From the NCBI GenBank assembly GCA_030639665.1, contig DAOWCC010000135.1:1-6672 (forward strand): DNA of 6,672 bases, in the 5' to 3' direction. Below, piece after piece: positions 5,767 through 6,672 of this stretch (the stretch's first letter is position 1; every line of letters begins with the position of its first letter). Source of the DNA: Elusimicrobiota bacterium (lineage in GTDB: Bacteria > Elusimicrobiota > Elusimicrobia > Elusimicrobiales > UBA9959). The position numbers and the translations under genes are program-made. The notes under the pieces are model-generated. The model ran no database searches. It was given only the letters and a program-made list of their open reading frames with translations, and was not told the origin of the DNA.

Positions 5767-6323
5767 AACCGGATAGTTGGATAAGAGAAATGTGTAAAAA
5801 ACACAAAATGGTAAGTCCCTTTGTGGATAAATTAGTAGCTAAAAATAAAATTTCCTATGGTCTGTCTTCCTATGGCTATGACATAAGAGTCGCTGATGAA
5901 TTTAAAATTTTCACGAATGTTCACAATGTTCTGGTAGACCCAAAATCTTTTGATTCAAAATCTTTCGTGGACATAAAAGCTCCTTATTGCATTGTTCCCC
6001 CCAATTCTTTCGCCCTGGCAAGAACAATTGAATATTTTAAAATACCCAGAAATGTTACCGGACTTTGTATAGGAAAAAGCACCTATGCCCGTTGCGGCAT
6101 AGTGGTAAATATAACGCCGCTTGAAGCTGAATGGGAAGGCTATCTTACCATAGAAATTTCCAACACAACCCCCTTACCCGCTAAAATATATTCCAATGAA
6201 GGCATAGCTCAGCTTCTCTTTCTAGGTTCGGATGAACCCTGCGAAACTTCATATAAAGACAGGAAAGGCAAATATCAAAAACAAATAGGCGTGACATTAC
6301 CCAGAATACTTAAAAAGAGTTAA
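5760..6323 (+). CDS. dcd: dCTP deaminase
   Basis: A 187-aa protein of usual Dcd length. The enzyme deaminates dCTP to dUTP, feeding dTMP synthesis; some relatives also hydrolyse dUTP to dUMP. Evidence: SSYGYDIRV near the N terminus (the trimer-forming Dcd/Dut fold), GKSTYARCGI (105-114) with Ser107 and Arg111 equivalent to the E. coli Ser111 and Arg115, TPLEAEWEGYLTIEISN (119-135) with the catalytic Glu at 132, and the C-terminal KGKYQKQIGVTLPR that closes over the nucleotide. All key residues are present. Whether it is mono- or bifunctional (DCD-DUT) cannot be settled by eye; no dut gene is visible. It overlaps the synthase by 7 nt. The last codons and the stop are part of a heptamer repeat. 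Confidence 0.95.
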   Translation: MLKPDSWIREMCKKHKMVSPFVDKLVAKNKISYGLSSYGYDIRVADEFKIFTNVHNVLVDPKSFDSKSFVDIKAPYCIVPPNSFALARTIEYFKIPRNVTGLCIGKSTYARCGIVVNITPLEAEWEGYLTIEISNTTPLPAKIYSNEGIAQLLFLGSDEPCETSYKDRKGKYQKQIGVTLPRILKKS

Positions 6324-6344
6324 GAGTTTGGAGTTAAGAGTTGA
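6317..6344. repeat. Heptamer repeat cluster C (GAGTTAA-type x4)
   Basis: GAGTTAA (6317-6323), GAGTTTG (6324-6330), GAGTTAA (6331-6337) and GAGTTGA (6338-6344) run at an exact 7-bp period. The first copy contains the dcd stop codon, and the decayed fifth copy (GAGGAC, 6345) helps form the ribosome site of the next ORF. Confidence 0.8.
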
Positions 6345-6349
6345 GAGGA
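6343..6349 (+). promoter_or_regulatory. Ribosome binding site of the last ORF
   Basis: GAGAGGA lies about 10 nt before the ATG at 6359 and grows out of the heptamer cluster. It favours the ATG at 6359 over the TTG at 6341. Confidence 0.5.
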
Positions 6350-6358
6350 CAAAAAATA

Positions 6359-6604
6359 ATGCTAACTATTTCCAAGCCCTTGGCCATAGCTCTGTTATTG
6401 TTAAAACCTTTTCCGCTTTTGGCTGAAACAAAAGCTCCGCCGTTAAATGATTGCGCGAGGGAAGCGGTAAAAGCGGAGCGCCTTTATTTAAACGAAAAAC
6501 ATCAATCCGCGCTTCACTCTTTCAATTTATGTCTTAAAAAGGATGTCAAAAATAAAAAAAATTTACTTTTTTTTATTAAAATCCTGCCGGAAAACTCAGC
6601 ATAG
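6359..6604 (+). CDS. Short exported TPR-like protein, probably truncated
   Basis: An 81-aa ORF. Residues 1-22 look like a signal peptide (hydrophobic run ending PLLA, then ETKAPP), although a Lys and two Pro inside weaken it. Residues 32-62 (CAREAVKAERLYLNEKHQ..ALHSFNLCLKKD) read like the start of a TPR helix pair. The ORF then passes through A- and T-rich homopolymers and stops at a TAG (6602). TPR proteins of this kind are normally much longer, and reading continues in other frames downstream, so this may be a broken gene or a real short protein. It starts 36 nt after dcd and may share its transcript. I do not recognise a specific function. Confidence 0.5.
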   Translation: MLTISKPLAIALLLLKPFPLLAETKAPPLNDCAREAVKAERLYLNEKHQSALHSFNLCLKKDVKNKKNLLFFIKILPENSA

Positions 6605-6672
6605 CAGTATTAAGAAGATTTGCTGAAAATAGCCTATAAAGCTATAAAAGAAAAAAACACAGCCTATATCCC
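6605..6672 (+). other. Possible continuation of the broken TPR-like gene to the window edge
   Basis: In the frame of the preceding ORF a second stop occurs at 6611-6613. The frame is then open from 6614 to the end and reads DLLKIAYKAIKEKNTAYIP, which looks helical and protein-like. A different frame reads NPAGKLSIAVLRRFAEN over 6580-6630. Together these suggest decayed coding DNA, but the stretch is too short to be sure. Confidence 0.3.

Overview
This is an AT-rich bacterial window. Hand counts of single 60-base lines give roughly 22-43 % GC in the main genes. The Shine-Dalgarno sites, signal peptides and short intergenic heptamer repeats suggest an uncultured Gram-negative-type lineage of the Elusimicrobiota/Omnitrophota kind. 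That placement is an impression only, because the window holds no phylogenetic marker.

Layout. (1) 10-2523, plus strand: a large cytoplasmic-looking protein. It has an SseB-like N-terminal domain, TPR helices, a low-complexity linker with a 31-residue tandem repeat, and a C-terminal region built from two copies of one domain that I cannot name. (2) 2524-3520: an accessory stretch. It contains a small hairpin, a 7-bp repeat cluster, a VOC/bleomycin-resistance-like gene on the minus strand (2605-3012, about 50 % GC, so probably acquired), a second 7-bp repeat cluster, and a 291-bp element (3165-3455) with 30-bp imperfect terminal inverted repeats of IS256 type and no transposase. The right end of that element carries a perfect TTGACA pointing at the next gene. 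(3) 3521-6323, plus strand: a tightly packed run of three genes. These are a secreted clostripain-family (C11) cysteine peptidase, a squalene/phytoene synthase joined to it by a TAATG overlap, and dCTP deaminase (dcd) overlapping the synthase by 7 nt. (4) 6317-6672: a third heptamer cluster that runs over the dcd stop codon, then a short secreted ORF that looks like a truncated or frameshifted TPR protein and continues in pieces toward the window edge.

How the genes fit together. The peptidase, prenyl synthase and dcd have no obvious common pathway, yet their overlaps imply one transcript and translational coupling. The points most worth a second look are: the peptidase has Met where the family has the Asp thought to set Arg/Lys specificity; the C-terminal domain of the first protein is duplicated; the IS256-like non-autonomous element may supply a promoter part; and three different heptamer repeats occupy three intergenic spaces. 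I did not find a convincing new multi-gene defence or biosynthetic system.
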